From positions 8,246,071 through 8,310,070 of the forward strand of contig NC_037650.1 in NCBI RefSeq assembly GCF_003254395.2: a DNA stretch of 64,000 bases. The letters are read 5' to 3'. Position numbers and translations under genes: made by a program. The notes beneath the pieces were generated by a model, which made no database searches, had not been told where the DNA came from, and worked only from the letters and a program-made list of their open reading frames with translations. The number at the start of each line of letters is the position of its first letter. Position 1 is the first letter of the stretch. Positions 38,211 through 49,805 of this stretch are shown piece after piece. Origin of the DNA: Apis mellifera (Eukaryota; Arthropoda; Insecta; Hymenoptera; Apidae).

Positions 38211-41200
38211 ATTAACATTGATCCTCCGATTGATTTTAACGATGCTTTAAACAACCTGGAATGGGAGAGATATGGAATAAAATGCAGCGTGGAATTTTTA
38301 AATTTTGGAGATTATAAAGTGGCCTTGAATATAAAAAATAATCCTGTAAGAAAAAAGAAAGGAGAAGAAAAGAAAAGAGTAAGCTACACGTTCTAATTTC
38401 TCCATCTGCCGTTCCGAGAAACCGTGGCACCGTCGAAAAGTGGAATCCGCTTAAAGGAATTTATAAAGAAAGAAAGGGGAGGAGGGGGGAATAGGGAGGG
38501 GAGGAAGTTAAAAAGATATCACATGGAACGGTACACAATCGCGCAATCCTTCCCGAGGAAGGATATTTATGTACATATTTTTTTCCAGAGGATCCCTCCC
38601 TCCCTCCCTCCCTCCCTGCCGGAGGCCAGGATTAAATCCCAAGATTAAGCACGGTGTAACAGATCCGAGGGGATCATGGCTGAGATGAACTTATGCGACT
38701 CACGAACGCGAGACGGTCAAATTTAAATGCGTCGTGGCTGGTTCTGGTATCGAGGAGACAGGTCACGTTCCTCCTGGGGAATCCTTTTCTGAGATTTCGT
38801 TCCGTTCTGGATTTGGTTTGGCGGGACGGTTTCGTGTTGGCCGGAACAACGAGTTGTGTGCCACGAGTTGTAAACCAAGGAAATATGTAGCAGCATTAAT
38901 CACAGCCAATGGAAAACGTCGTTTGACTCGTCCAGAACAGTTTTGAAAGCGATGCGTTTTAAATGAAAATGGCCGATCGACGAACAATGGACGTTTCTAT
39001 TTAGTCCTGGGGAATGGAAAACAACCTTATTCGAGATACGTATCGTGATCCTTTTCAAGCTCGGGCTACGTGTCGAGTATTATATTGTTCTTTTCACCGC
39101 CTTTCTGCTCTGGAAGATAATTTTTTCTTCCTCCTCCTCCTCCTCCTCCTTTTCTTTTTTTTTTTTTTTCTAAGCGATGAATTAAACATTTGGACAGAAG
39201 GGAAGAAGTTTGGTGAATAATTCAACTATTCGACCGAAGTGAAATTGTTTATTTATGAGAGTGAAATTGGAGAGATCTAATAATAGATAATAAATTAAAT
39301 TGAAAAAGTTCAATATTTTCCTCGAAAGGGGCAAACTCTTCGATATTCGAGAACACCTGTCGCATCGATCCTCGAACGTTTCCTTTTCCCACCCGTTCGA
39401 TGATCGAAAAAGGAGAAACCGCATACAGAAAAAAAAAAAATCAAATCTTTATCATACCACAAAAGTCAATCTCTCTCTCATACTATCAATCGACTCGTTT
39501 AACCGAATCGATTCCCTTGGGGAATATATACATTTCCTTTTTTTTTTCCCCTTTCCTTTTTTTCTCTTTCCCCAATTTCTCTTTAGAGGGGATAAGATTT
39601 CCTGTTTACAAGGGTCTCATTAAAGGCCGATGCGCAACGAGGAATAAGGTACATCGCGACAGGTGCTTCGTGGCCGGGCAGATAAACTGAAACTCGAGAT
39701 CAAACCTGTTGGTATCGAACGCAAAAAAGGAGAGGAGATCTTTAATACTCGAATGACGTTGCATGAACCGCGGAATGCAGTATATATTCCACCTCGTTCT
39801 AATCCTTCTCCTGAGTACAGGATCCCATCCAAGGTACTTTACGATCGATTACGTATCGTGCCGATGATGGATCACGTATAGGATGGACAACGGACGATTC
39901 AGTGATTATTTATCGCGTTGATCGCGTCTGCTTGATTGGATTTGAATAGAGTTTAGCAAGATAGAGTTAAGCAGATTTACGTAGCTATCAAGGATTTCTG
40001 TCAAATGGTATAATTCTTTTAAATCATCGATTATAAGAAATACGTGATCATTTATGTACGATTTGAGTCTAAAATCATTTATAATTTTTTTGATAGATAA
40101 TTTTTTATTTTTTTTATTATTGAAAATTTTTATACAAATATAATGAGATTGACAATGTGTGTTATTAATATCTACGATAAATATAACTCGGGAAATATTA
40201 CTTATTCCGTAGAAGAACAATATGGCGTACTATTCAAACAGATTCATTAACCAGTTATCTAAATGCAACGGTACATTCGATATTAATGAACTAACTGTAT
40301 TCAGGATATTTCATATACATACATACTTTCCAATTAAATCAACTCGTTCCTGGTATTATTCCAATTTTACTAAATTTACGTTCCACTGTAAAATAACCAT
40401 TTCTATTCATCAACCAATCAAATTGCAAATTGTTCAGATTTCTAAAGCGAGTCAATTCCATTTCATCTTGCTCAATCTACTTCTCGCCATCTTCTTCCCG
40501 AAACTTCACAAACAACTAAATTTTTCATACAATGTTTAAGAGAAAGAGAAGAGAACAAAAAGATAAAATTTTCTTTCAACTTCCCTTTCTCGAGTTTAAT
40601 TAATTATGAAAAAATTCTCAATTCAAAATATCTTATCAACGTTTCACTTTTTTATAATTCGAGAGAATTTATTATTTACATTGTTCATCGTTTTATCTCG
40701 ACTCGAGAGAACGAGGAAGAAATTTCGCGAATTTCCACTGGAAGATCAACGATGATCGATAAAACTCTCGATCGTTTAACAGAGATCACGATCACGAAGA
40801 GTCATCTGATAAAACTAATGTTATCCTCGAGGATCGCGACCGATTCGTTTTCCGCCGAAGTCTTATGATCTCAGCCAGCGAGAGATTCCGATATCAAATA
40901 ATTAATCGAGAAGAAACATTTAATTTATTGCCATCTCATCGTGGCGTGCTGTGGAAAATTCTTTCCGCGTATCAGATGCCACGATGCTTGTGTAAATTAT
41001 TGCGCTAATTGGAAGACGTAGAAATTTCTTTCTTTTTTTTTTCTTCAGAATTTTTTTTCGAAAAGAAATTCGATCGAACTGTTAAGTTTGGAATTTTTAG
41101 GAAAAATTATGTGCTCTGTATAAGGAATTCTAAAAATCGCTGTTTTCATTTTTTCTTTTTTTGTGAATAGTATTTCATTATATTTATTCGATATTTTATT

Positions 41201-41380
41201 TTATATATTAAGAATAATCAAGTACGACAACCAGAGGTTATTAATCGTTTTTCCATCCAATAATTCTTTCATTCTTCGATCATCTTGATTCAATAAGGCG
41301 ATGTGGACATCAAATTCGATTACTTTACAACAACATGAATCAAACAGAAAACAATTGCGTTCTCCTAGTTGAAGGAGCCT
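38211..41380. other. AT-rich spacer with small GC patches
   Basis: Contains a G/A-rich patch at about 38465-38510, CTCC repeats at 38594-38616, and a TCC/T-rich patch near 39127-39170. Short open frames on both strands lack recognisable domains. Confidence 0.45.
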
Positions 41381-41572
41381 CTAGTCGAGTTGGGATTTTA
41401 TGTCCTGGTACCGGTTAGTTGTAAAATCATCGCACAACTTATTGGCGACGAGACTTGTCGGGATGAGGTAACAAAATATTGAAGTGAACCGTGGTTGATG
41501 CATTTGATGTGTGTAACGCAGGTTAAATGTCTCGTTGAACACACGATGAAGAGGAGAAAATACAGCGTACAA
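41381..41572 (-). other. Open frame of 63 codons, doubtful
   Basis: A minus-strand frame opening at TTG (no ATG start) with a normal-looking residue mix and no low-complexity run. The opposite strand is also open over part of the same bases, and a plus-strand splice-acceptor-like sequence sits near 41520. No domain is recognised. It is most likely chance. Confidence 0.12.
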
Positions 41573-42187
41573 CGATAATTATTTACGCGATACTGCAGGG
41601 TATTTAGGAATTTTAATTAATTCAACGATATTTTTTTCAATTGGTATCAAATTTTAAAAAGATTTTGGTGAAATTGCGCAACGTGTAATGAGATATACGT
41701 GCATGAAAAATTTATGTTATAGTCTTTAATCGTCATTGAGAAGGTATTGTACACATCAATATACAAGGCATGGCTATCATGTTGAAAGGCGGTATGCAAG
41801 AAGTAAATAAATGGTCGTTAAATAATTAATACTTGGCTCGATTATGGTCGTCGATTTTTTTTTCTTCATAACGAGTAATTTATTGCTGGCTGTAAATTGT
41901 CTAAGGGTAGGGTTTCAAGAATTTATGATGAAAATTTGTACGAAGCTCTCGATTTCCATCAACGGAATTCATTAAATGTAAATTATTGTAATAAATTTGA
42001 AGAGAGAAAAACAATTTTTCGATTAATCTGTGTTAAAAAAAGAAAAAAGGGGAAAAAAATCTCTAATGAATCGCGCAACATAAATTTTAAAAAAAAATAT
42101 AATTATTGTATAAAATAAATTAAATTGTGCGTATCGATGTGAAAAATTTTTGAATAACTCAATTTAATGAAAACGAGTAATTAGCAT

Positions 42188-42432
42188 TTAATTGATATCC
42201 ACACACAATACGCGTTCTTCGTGAAGTTTCTTGCGAAGTATCTTTCGCACATCTTGCATATTTTCCACTTGCTCTGCGATGCAAATGTGATACTGCACAC
42301 CATACTTCATAATTTCTTCTTTAACCTCGGGCATCTTGAGATTCTAGCACGTGATAACATTCGTAATGCATCAAAGAGTATGCGGTAAGTGAACCCGCTG
42401 GTTCCGGACCAACGTTCTTGCAACACTCGAAA
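42188..42432 (-). pseudogene. Protein-like fragment with apparent frameshift, unidentified
   Basis: The minus strand from 42334 (ATG) to the TAA at 42188-42190 encodes 48 residues with a soluble, charged composition: MPEVKEEIMKYGVQ, then a segment rich in E, K and R, ending in VLCVDIN. G is frequent in first codon positions. Immediately upstream a different frame reads CKNVGPEPAGSLTAYSLMHY and continues to HVLESQ before stopping 10 bases after the ATG. A single-base indel would join the two, suggesting the decayed end of a gene or a retrocopy. An acceptor-like TTCTTTCGAG lies at the upstream edge. The plus strand is also open here and ends at a GTAAGT donor-like site (42385-42390), which weakens the case. 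I do not recognise a family. Confidence 0.25.
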
Positions 42433-42603
42433 GAATTTGAATTTCTCGTTAAACTACACGTAGTGAATTTACGATGAATTTAATATCCAGACGAATGATA
42501 ATTAATGAAATCTGATCGTCAGCTGAATTCTATGATTAATTATTCAAATTTCAAATAATTTTCCGCTAAAAATGAATCTGGAAATAATTATTAATATGTA
42601 TAA

Positions 42604-43504
42604 TAATGGATCAAAGGGTTCGATATTCTTCATTAAACTTTTAAAATTAAACTCATCATTTAAAATAAAAATCGAGACAATTTATCAAATCATAATGATT
42701 TCTTATAATCCTATAAAAATATTAATTGAAATTTCATTACTTCAATTCTTCATTATTGGGTTCTCCATCTTTCTAAAAATTTCTATTACACCTCTTTCAT
42801 TACACTTCTAAAATTATTGAAATAATTTATCAATATATGGATCAAAGGATTCGATATTCTTCATTAAACTTTTAAAATTCAACTCGTCATTTAAAATCAA
42901 AACTGAGACAATTTATCAAATCATAATGATTTCTTATAATCCTATAAAAATATTAATTGAAATTTCATTACTTCAATTCTTCATTATTGGATTCCTTCTA
43001 AAAATTTCCACTCTTTCATTACACTTCTAAAATTATTGAAATAATTTATCAAGTCATAATGATTTCTTATAATCCTATAAAAATATTAATTGAAATTTCA
43101 TTACTTCAATTCTTCATTATTGGGTTCCTTCTAAAAATTTCCACTCTTTCATTACACCTCTAAAATTATTGAAATAATTTATCAAGTCATAATGATTTCT
43201 TATAATCCTATAAAAATATTAATTGAAATTTCATTACTTCAATTCTTCATTATTGGGTTCCTTCTAAAAATTTCCATTCTTTCATTGTACCTCTAAAATT
43301 ATTGAAATAATTTATCAAGTCATAATGATTTCTTATAATTCTATAAAAATATTAATTAAAATTTCATTACTTCAATTCTTCATTATTGGGTTCCTTCTAA
43401 AAATTTCCACTCTTTCATTACACCTCTAAAATTATTGAAATAATTTATCAAGTCATAATGATTTCCTATAATTCTATAAAAATATTAATTAAAATTTCAT
43501 TACT
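42604..43504. repeat. Six-unit AT-rich minisatellite, 133/231 bp
   Basis: Units share TCATAATGATTTCTTATAAT, CTATAAAAATATTAATTGAA and TTCTTCATTATTGG. CATAATGATT landmarks fall at 42691, 42922, 43055, 43188, 43321 and 43454. The last four spacings are exactly 133 bp. The first spacing is 231 bp because the first units carry an extra segment with GGATCAAAGG and TTCGATATTCTTC. Later units are nearly identical, so expansion is recent. Confidence 0.96.
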
Positions 43505-44041
43505 CCTAAAATTCGCCTTTTCAGAAAACAAAATATCTCTTCCTTTCTCAGCAAATCCCTAGATCCGAGTAAAAGAAAGAAGGAAAAAAAAAAAAGGAAG
43601 CGTTTATGTCACCTATTCCTCGCTTGATACTTGACACCCCGGCTAGAAACTGTCGCGCCAGGCGTGAGGTCGCATCCTGCCATCGGTTCAGAAACGTTGA
43701 GAAACGCTTGGAAACGATTGAACGCGGCTTCCACACTCGCCACCCTGGTGACAGATCGGAAACGGACCTGTGGAGTGCGTCGGCTCGATAATGGCATTTC
43801 CCAAAGTGGCTCGCGGCATTCGAGTGCCCCGGAAATCTTCGATTGCCTCTCGATAAATGACGGCGAAAGAGCCGCTTCCACACGTGACCACTTGAGATAT
43901 TTCGCAAGTTCCTTTTCTGCCTCGGATTCCACCGCTTCCTTTTCTGTCGTCACGGGAAAAGAGGAACCGACCTGTGATGCCTGCAGATTCTCCACTTCGA
44001 ATACTTCATTGTCTACTTGGACAACTTGGTATTTCCTTTAA
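43505..44041 (-). other. GC-rich island open in several frames; possible exon
   Basis: The island contrasts sharply with AT-rich flanks. On the minus strand a frame is open from just after a TAA near 44036 to the TGA at 43609-43611 (about 140 codons, no ATG at its start; a GTG at 43995). The residue mix is even, with acidic VTTEKEAVESEAEKELAKYL followed by a basic half. A second minus frame (43548-43907) and a plus frame (43631-44041) are open over the same bases, as expected in stop-poor DNA. An AG preceded by a T-rich tract could be a splice acceptor near 44035. No domain is recognised. Confidence 0.18.
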
Positions 44042-46097
44042 CACGTTTCGATGGAGCGGATGAAATACCGACAGCACGTGTTTCCCAAAAGAAAAAGAAA
44101 AAAAAAACTGTTATCAAGTGGTCGATTGTCGTAAGAAGAGATGTTCTCGTCGAGTCGAATTTGTTGGGTGAGAAATGCCAGACGATATATCAATTAAGGA
44201 ATTATACCTCTCTCGGTGGTATCGAACACTTTTGAAACAAATTTGGAGAGATAATTTCTTTTAAAGAATTAGAAAATATTCAGAAAATTTCTCGTTCAAG
44301 TTCTCGAAAGAAAGATCGAAACATTGAAAAACTGTTTCTTCTGCATCGATCATAGTTGTTCGAAGAATGTTGCGAGAAAAATGTTGAAAATCTGTAAATC
44401 TAAGGGAAAGGAAATTGGAAGGCAATCCCTTCATCTCCTCTTTATTTAACTCGGTTTAACCCAGAAGAACCGAGGTCTCTCGAAAGGAAAGAGAAATCTC
44501 ATCGCCGTGCGAAATACGAAAACGATGGCCAACATATTGGCGCCGTTGTAACAAATGGAGGATTCCGCCCACGTAGCCCCCCACTTCCTGTTTCAAAACG
44601 TAACCAAAGGATATTTATCTATTTCTCGAGAACCCTTGCCTAAAGCAACACCTAACGCAACGAAAAAGGGGCGCCTACAGAAACCTGTGTATCTTCCTGC
44701 ACATCTACTTGTCTAAAATTCAAAACATATCCCCCCGTCCTGTCCCAAACTTCGTGCCAGGATATAGGAGTTTACAAACTACCTGCACGTCCCGTTCGAA
44801 TACCGGGATCTCTGACACTCTTTCCAATTCTTATCTCGTGACATCCTCTTCCGAAGGATCCTCCGTTACGACGCAATCCTCTTCACGCTCTCTCAGAGTT
44901 ATCGTTTTCTCTCTCTCTCTCTCTGTCTCTCTGCCTCTCTCTCTCTCTCTGTCTCTCTTTTCGACTTTTTACCTGGGGAGAGAGAGCAGCTGGCGCGATC
45001 GAATCGTTGATTGGTCGGGTGACGAATTGGGTGTGCGTCTTACGGTTTTTTTATGCTTTTAACGTCGACTTGGAACGGTTTCGGATTCATCGTTTAGCCA
45101 CCCTGGGTGAAAACAAAATTCGTCACGACTGGTTATTGTCTCTCTCCATTGTTTATCTTTTATCTCCATGGATGGAGACGGAGTGTGTCTTTCTTAATTT
45201 GAAATTTTGAAATGGAAAGGAAAAAAAAAAAATAGCGATTTTCGATCACCTTTCTCGTCTTCTGATCTTCGTTACTCTCCTCGAGATTTCTCGATCTGCC
45301 GTACATTTCGGGAATTCGAACGTCTCAATGTCACGGAATTTACATTTTCTTTCCCGCTATTGACAGTTATCTTGCCACCTATCTTCAATCTCTTCACCGA
45401 CACCTCTCAATAATCCCGGAAAGAATTTTCCAATAATCCGTACGAGCTTCGATTTTTGAAAGAACTTTTTTTCCTAGAGTATTTATTTCCATACAAGGAA
45501 CGAAGAAACAGATCCTTCTTCGTAAATTCGATTTCGCAATATCTCGAAGGAAAATATTCAATATAGGATGGAAAAGATTCACGCGGTATCCTTGCAGACC
45601 AAGTATCCTTCGACAATCAGAATCCACAGAACGGTTATAGCAAAAAAGGAAGAGAAAAAGTTTCTCGTTAAATGGAAAATGAACCGGACAAACAGAGGCA
45701 TGGTGAAATATTGCCATTATTATTCCTTTGCAAAGAGCAGGCATCCTTTCCAGAGCACAGAGTACAATTTTACGAGCGGCCTCGTCCACCCACGTGTAGC
45801 CCCCGTGTAATATTCTTCCTCACCGTATTTTCACGCGAACTGTTACCAAAACTGGATCAATCCTGGTCGAATCCATTCATCTCTCCCTCCCCTTCCCCTC
45901 TCCCTAAATCTCATTTTCGACGTATCCGCGCGGTGAGAAACGATCCCATTATTAATACGAATCGTGTCTACCGTTCCACACCCGTGCCCCATAATGGAAC
46001 GATGATCGTGGGCCACGACGGCGCTGCGTGCTCAATCCTTTTCTACACCCGCCAACTTTACGAGCGGATTATTCAAACGCCCACAGGAAAGGAACGT

Positions 46098-46130
<33 letters not shown>

Positions 46131-46602
46131 CTCTATTTCTCTTTCTCTGCACCCCTACGTCGCTACTTATTTTCGTGCTTACGCAGATGGCGGAAGCCAT
46201 CGCGGTCTCGAGGGTGTACTCGCCGTTCAGACGAGGTTGAGAAACATTTCGGCGACTACGCGTCCCGCATTAGAATTCAGATTTAAACGAGGCTCGTTGT
46301 AAGCGATGTAACGCCTCCAACTTCGTCATAGTGGGGAGGGACGGGGGTTATAGCCGCGATTTTAATTGAAAATTTTGTTGGAAAGTTTGAGGGGAAATTG
46401 ATGGCCGCTACGCGCCGAGAATACACGTATAAATATAGTATGGAGAGGAGGCGAGAAGAAGGAAGAAATTATTCCGAACAACGAATAACAATTGAATTAA
46501 ATTGGACAGGACATGGGATACGTATATATATATACGATTAATCAAATAATATTTTGTCGAATATATATAAATACAAAATTCGAATTACGATACGAGCTAC
46601 TA
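44042..46602. other. Mixed spacer with CT microsatellites, no gene
   Basis: Contains CT tracts near 44911-44957 and 46099-46113 and a (CTAT)n repeat at 46111-46132. A 204-codon plus-strand frame (45672-46286) begins at an ATG but runs through the CT/CTAT repeats and overlaps other frames. It has no recognisable domain. The rest is AT-rich. Confidence 0.45.
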
Positions 46603-47876
46603 TTGGGTTGGCAACTAAGTAATTGCGGATTTTTTTTTAGAAAATCAAAGACAATTTTTTCATGGAACTAAATAACTTTATTCTGTAATGTGTTGCCCAT
46701 TTTGATCAATGACCTTTTGCCATCTTTCAGGCAGCATCATAATCCCACGTTCATAAAACTTCTGGTTTTTATTAGCAAAAAACTGATCAGATACGATTTG
46801 ATATCATCATCATTATTGAAATTTTTACCATTTAAGGAGTTTTGTAAAGATCGAAACAAAAAGTAATCAGATGGTGCAAGGTCAGGACTATATGGTGGAT
46901 GTGGCAAAATATCCCAACCAAGCTCCAATAATTTTTGCCGAGTGACCAAAGATGTGTGTGGCCTTGCATTGTCACGATGGAATGCAACACCTTTTCGATT
47001 TGTCAATTCGGGCCGCTTTTCTTCAACTGCATTGTTTAATTTCGTTAGTTGTTCAATGTAGACAACAGAATTGATCGTTCGGTTGGGTGGTAAGAGTTCA
47101 AAATAGACAATTCCTTTGTAATCCCACCAAACTGATAACAAAATCTTCTTTCGATGAATACCAGCTTTTGATGTTGTTCGAGCTGGTTCACGTGGCCTGC
47201 TCCACGATCTTTTCCGCTTGATATTGTTGTAAACAACCCATTTTTCATCGCCAGTTATCAATTGTTTTAAAAATGGATCATTTTCATTACGTTTCTTTAG
47301 CAAATCGCAGCTGTTAATGCGTTGCGTTAAATGCTTTTCTTTCAGTTCGTAAGGAACTCATGTATCGAGTTTTTGAACATAGCCAAATTGTTTTAAGTGG
47401 TTTTCAATACATGTATGTGATACATGAAGCTTCTCTGCAATCTCACGAGTTGTACTGTGACGATTCGAATCGATTATTGCTTTGATTAGGTCGTCATCAA
47501 CTTCAACTGGACGACCAGAGCGTTTTTCGCCTTTGAGTGAAAAATCACCAGAACGAAATTTGTCAAACCAATTTTGATACTACCGTTCTTTTAAGGCTTC
47601 GTGGCCATAAACAGCACATAACTTTTTGTGAGCTTGCGATGCGTTTTTCCCTTTGCGAAAATAAAAAAGCAAAATATGACGAATGTTCCTTTTGATTTTC
47701 CATTTTTCAACGAACGAAAACTACGCAACCGATCAAAAAACTTTTTTTACTGATTGACAACTGAATTGCCAACTATCAAATAACAAAATGTGTTTTACAT
47801 TTGAACTACGCAAACCTAAAAATTCAACTGAAGCCATCTATGAATGAAACCCGCAATTACTTAGTTGCCAACCCAA
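46603..47876 (-). mobile_element. Mariner element copy 3, full length
   Basis: A 1274-bp mariner in reverse orientation with both termini (TTGGGTTGGCAACTAAGTAA and its complement) next to TA at 46601-46602 and 47877-47878. It has the full leader, transposase region and short 3' tail, and is the reference for judging the deletions in the copies at 7843 and 15497. The family matches the 'mellifera' subfamily of mariners known from honey bee and thought to have spread between insect orders; the subfamily assignment is by recollection of the protein type, not by a search. Confidence 0.95.
46678..47703 (-). pseudogene. Mariner transposase, full length but inactivated
   Basis: The start ATG is at 47701-47703 and the original stop at 46678-46680, giving a gene of the usual mariner length (about 340 codons). 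Four lesions are visible: a 2-base loss near codon 8 that shifts frame, a TAG at 47580-47582 where glutamine is expected, a TGA at 47358-47360 in place of the tryptophan codon before VPHEL, and a 1-base loss near 46784 that shifts frame about 35 codons before the end. The catalytic aspartates (TGDEKW, DNARPH, PSDYFLF; D34D spacing) are unchanged. The longest surviving open stretch is 46737-47303, which covers the catalytic core only. Confidence 0.94.
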
Positions 47877-48139
47877 TATTTATAGTTATATTTACAATCC
47901 TCTCCTAACGAGCTAGGCCTCTCTGCAATTAATCCAGAATCGATTACTTCATCGATTCACTCCTTCGTTCCCTTCGCCGATCAACCCACAGATCCGCGAA
48001 CCAACCAGCTCATAACCACCCCCCCATAACCCATCTCCGGAGATCCCGGTAATAGAAAGATCAAGGAGGTCGCGCGCGTGATCCTCGCAGCCGTATCTCT
48101 GCTCGGCCCACGCGATCGCCTGCGAGTCGCGCGCGACCA

Positions 48140-48173
<34 letters not shown>

Positions 48174-49002
48174 TCTCTTCCTTCTTCTCTCCTATTTTCG
48201 TAGGAAGACGGATGTCAGGAGGCGAGAAGATCCCCGTGAGATCCATGCCCGTGTCAAGACACGGCGGAACGACGCGGATAGCCATGGCCGGGGACACGGA
48301 GGGGGAGGCGAGGCGAGGATAGCATACCGAGGAGGAACGGGGTTAGAACACGTCCGGAACGGAGGGAGAGAGAGAGAGAGAGAGAGAGGGAGCGACACCC
48401 ACGCAGGTGGGACCACACACGTCGGCCCCGTCATTTGTTGGACACCGCATGGGCATGTCGTGTTCCACGGACACGGGGTACACAGCATTGTACACTTCTT
48501 GGCGCTGTCCCGCGGCGTGTCGTACCTCCACCACGGCCCCGTGCAACTTTATGGTCCGGGCGGATTGCGTGCGACTCGAATAGACATCGACATACAGCGT
48601 CGCGCGTCAGATGTGAACTACATAGAGAAAGAAAGCAAAAGGAGATGGGAGGGAGAGAGAGAGAGAGAAGGAGAGAGAGTGAGAGAGAGTGGTTCCTCTC
48701 GAGTCTCGGGGAAAGGCAGATCGAGTATTGGGTGTAATTGGAGGGTGAGATATACGAGTGGTAAGGGTTTGATGAATGGGAGTGTTGGTCGAGCGTGATG
48801 GTTCTTGGGTGTCGTTTTTTTTTAATTAGAATGAACAGGATGTGCGGTTGGATACACCGGTTGTTGGCCGAGTGATGGGGGGTAGTCGGTTTCGCTTCAG
48901 GGTAATTTTTGGGTGGATCAGGGAGAGTGGGGTGTTAGGGAGGTTGATATATTGTCGCGTTTGCCACGCTTTGTACTTTTTTTACGTTGTAGATGAATTG
49001 AT
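47877..49002. other. GC-rich block with GA/CT microsatellites
   Basis: GC-rich from about 47960 to 48740, with a CT tract at 48143-48170 and GA tracts at 48366-48388 and 48652-48690. Overlapping frames on both strands cross these tracts. No domain is recognised. Confidence 0.45.
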
Positions 49003-49220
49003 AGATGAATTTTGAGTTAGGGGCGAAGACAGTGTTTGAAGCTTTCTCTTGTTTTTGGTTGGTCGTTATAACGTGTCTATTATTTTTTTCTTTTGCGGTG
49101 CACGATTAGGTGTCTGAAAGATAGATTTTGAGTTAGGGTGGAAGACAGTCTTTGAAATTTTCTCTCCTTTGGTCATTATAACGTATTTATTATTTTGTTC
49201 TTTTACGGTGCAAGATAGAT
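49003..49220. repeat. Diverged two-unit tandem repeat, 115 bp period
   Basis: TTTTGAGTTAGGG-GAAGACAGT-TTTGAA is found at 49011 and again at 49126, followed in both by ATAACGT-T-TATTATTTT and TTTT-CGGTGCA. The copies differ at many positions, so this is older than the other duplications. Confidence 0.85.
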
Positions 49221-49679
49221 AGATAAATGGGAACAAGTAGACATCATACAGTGCGAATTGAAACTTAATTATTCAAATAAGAAACGAATTTTTTCTTTTC
49301 TTTTCTTCTGGGTTCACGATTCCCTTCTCTGTACCAATTTCATTGAAATAATTCTGCGCTTGATCGAGTGAAATCATGCGACTACTTGAGAAGAAACGCG
49401 AGAGCAAAAGGAGAGAAACTTTACTTACAAGCGGATGGCAGAAGCAGCCTTGAAAGGAGGAATGTAGCGAGATGGATGCACACGAAGAGAGTGCCGCGCG
49501 CAAGCTTGATCCCTGGGATACGTTATTGATGGTGCTGCACCGAGAATAGTGACTAGATGGTAATTTTCGAGGGGGACAAAAAGGGACGATGATATTGCAT
49601 ACGCTGAGCGTTCCCGCAGGATCAATTTTTTGACACGTGTAAAGAATGCTCAGGATCAGCTGATCGACCGATTTTTCAA
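49221..49679. other. Spacer with no recognised gene
   Basis: A 151-codon minus-strand frame (49273-49728) opens here but runs into the neighbouring duplicated unit and has no recognisable domain. Confidence 0.4.
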
Positions 49680-49805
49680 GATCGATAATTCGAAGAAGAA
49701 AGATAATTGTATTATGCTCGATCTGCATCTAACCTAAAAATTGATCGATAATTCGAAGAAGAAAGATAATTGTATTATGCTCGATCTGCACTTAACCTAA
49801 AAATT
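49680..49805. repeat. Tandem duplication of a 63-bp unit
   Basis: GATCGATAATTCGAAGAAGA through AACCTAAAAATT occurs twice in direct order, with only two mismatches (GCATCT versus GCACTT). Confidence 0.96.

Noticed and set aside
44790..44812. T-arm-like sequence (TCCCG-TTCGAAT-CGGGA)
   Set aside because: The loop is nine bases instead of seven and no acceptor, D or anticodon arm surrounds it, so it is not a tRNA.
45672..46286. 204-codon open frame with an ATG start
   Set aside because: It runs through CT and CTAT microsatellites, overlaps frames on both strands and has no recognisable domain; coding cannot be supported.
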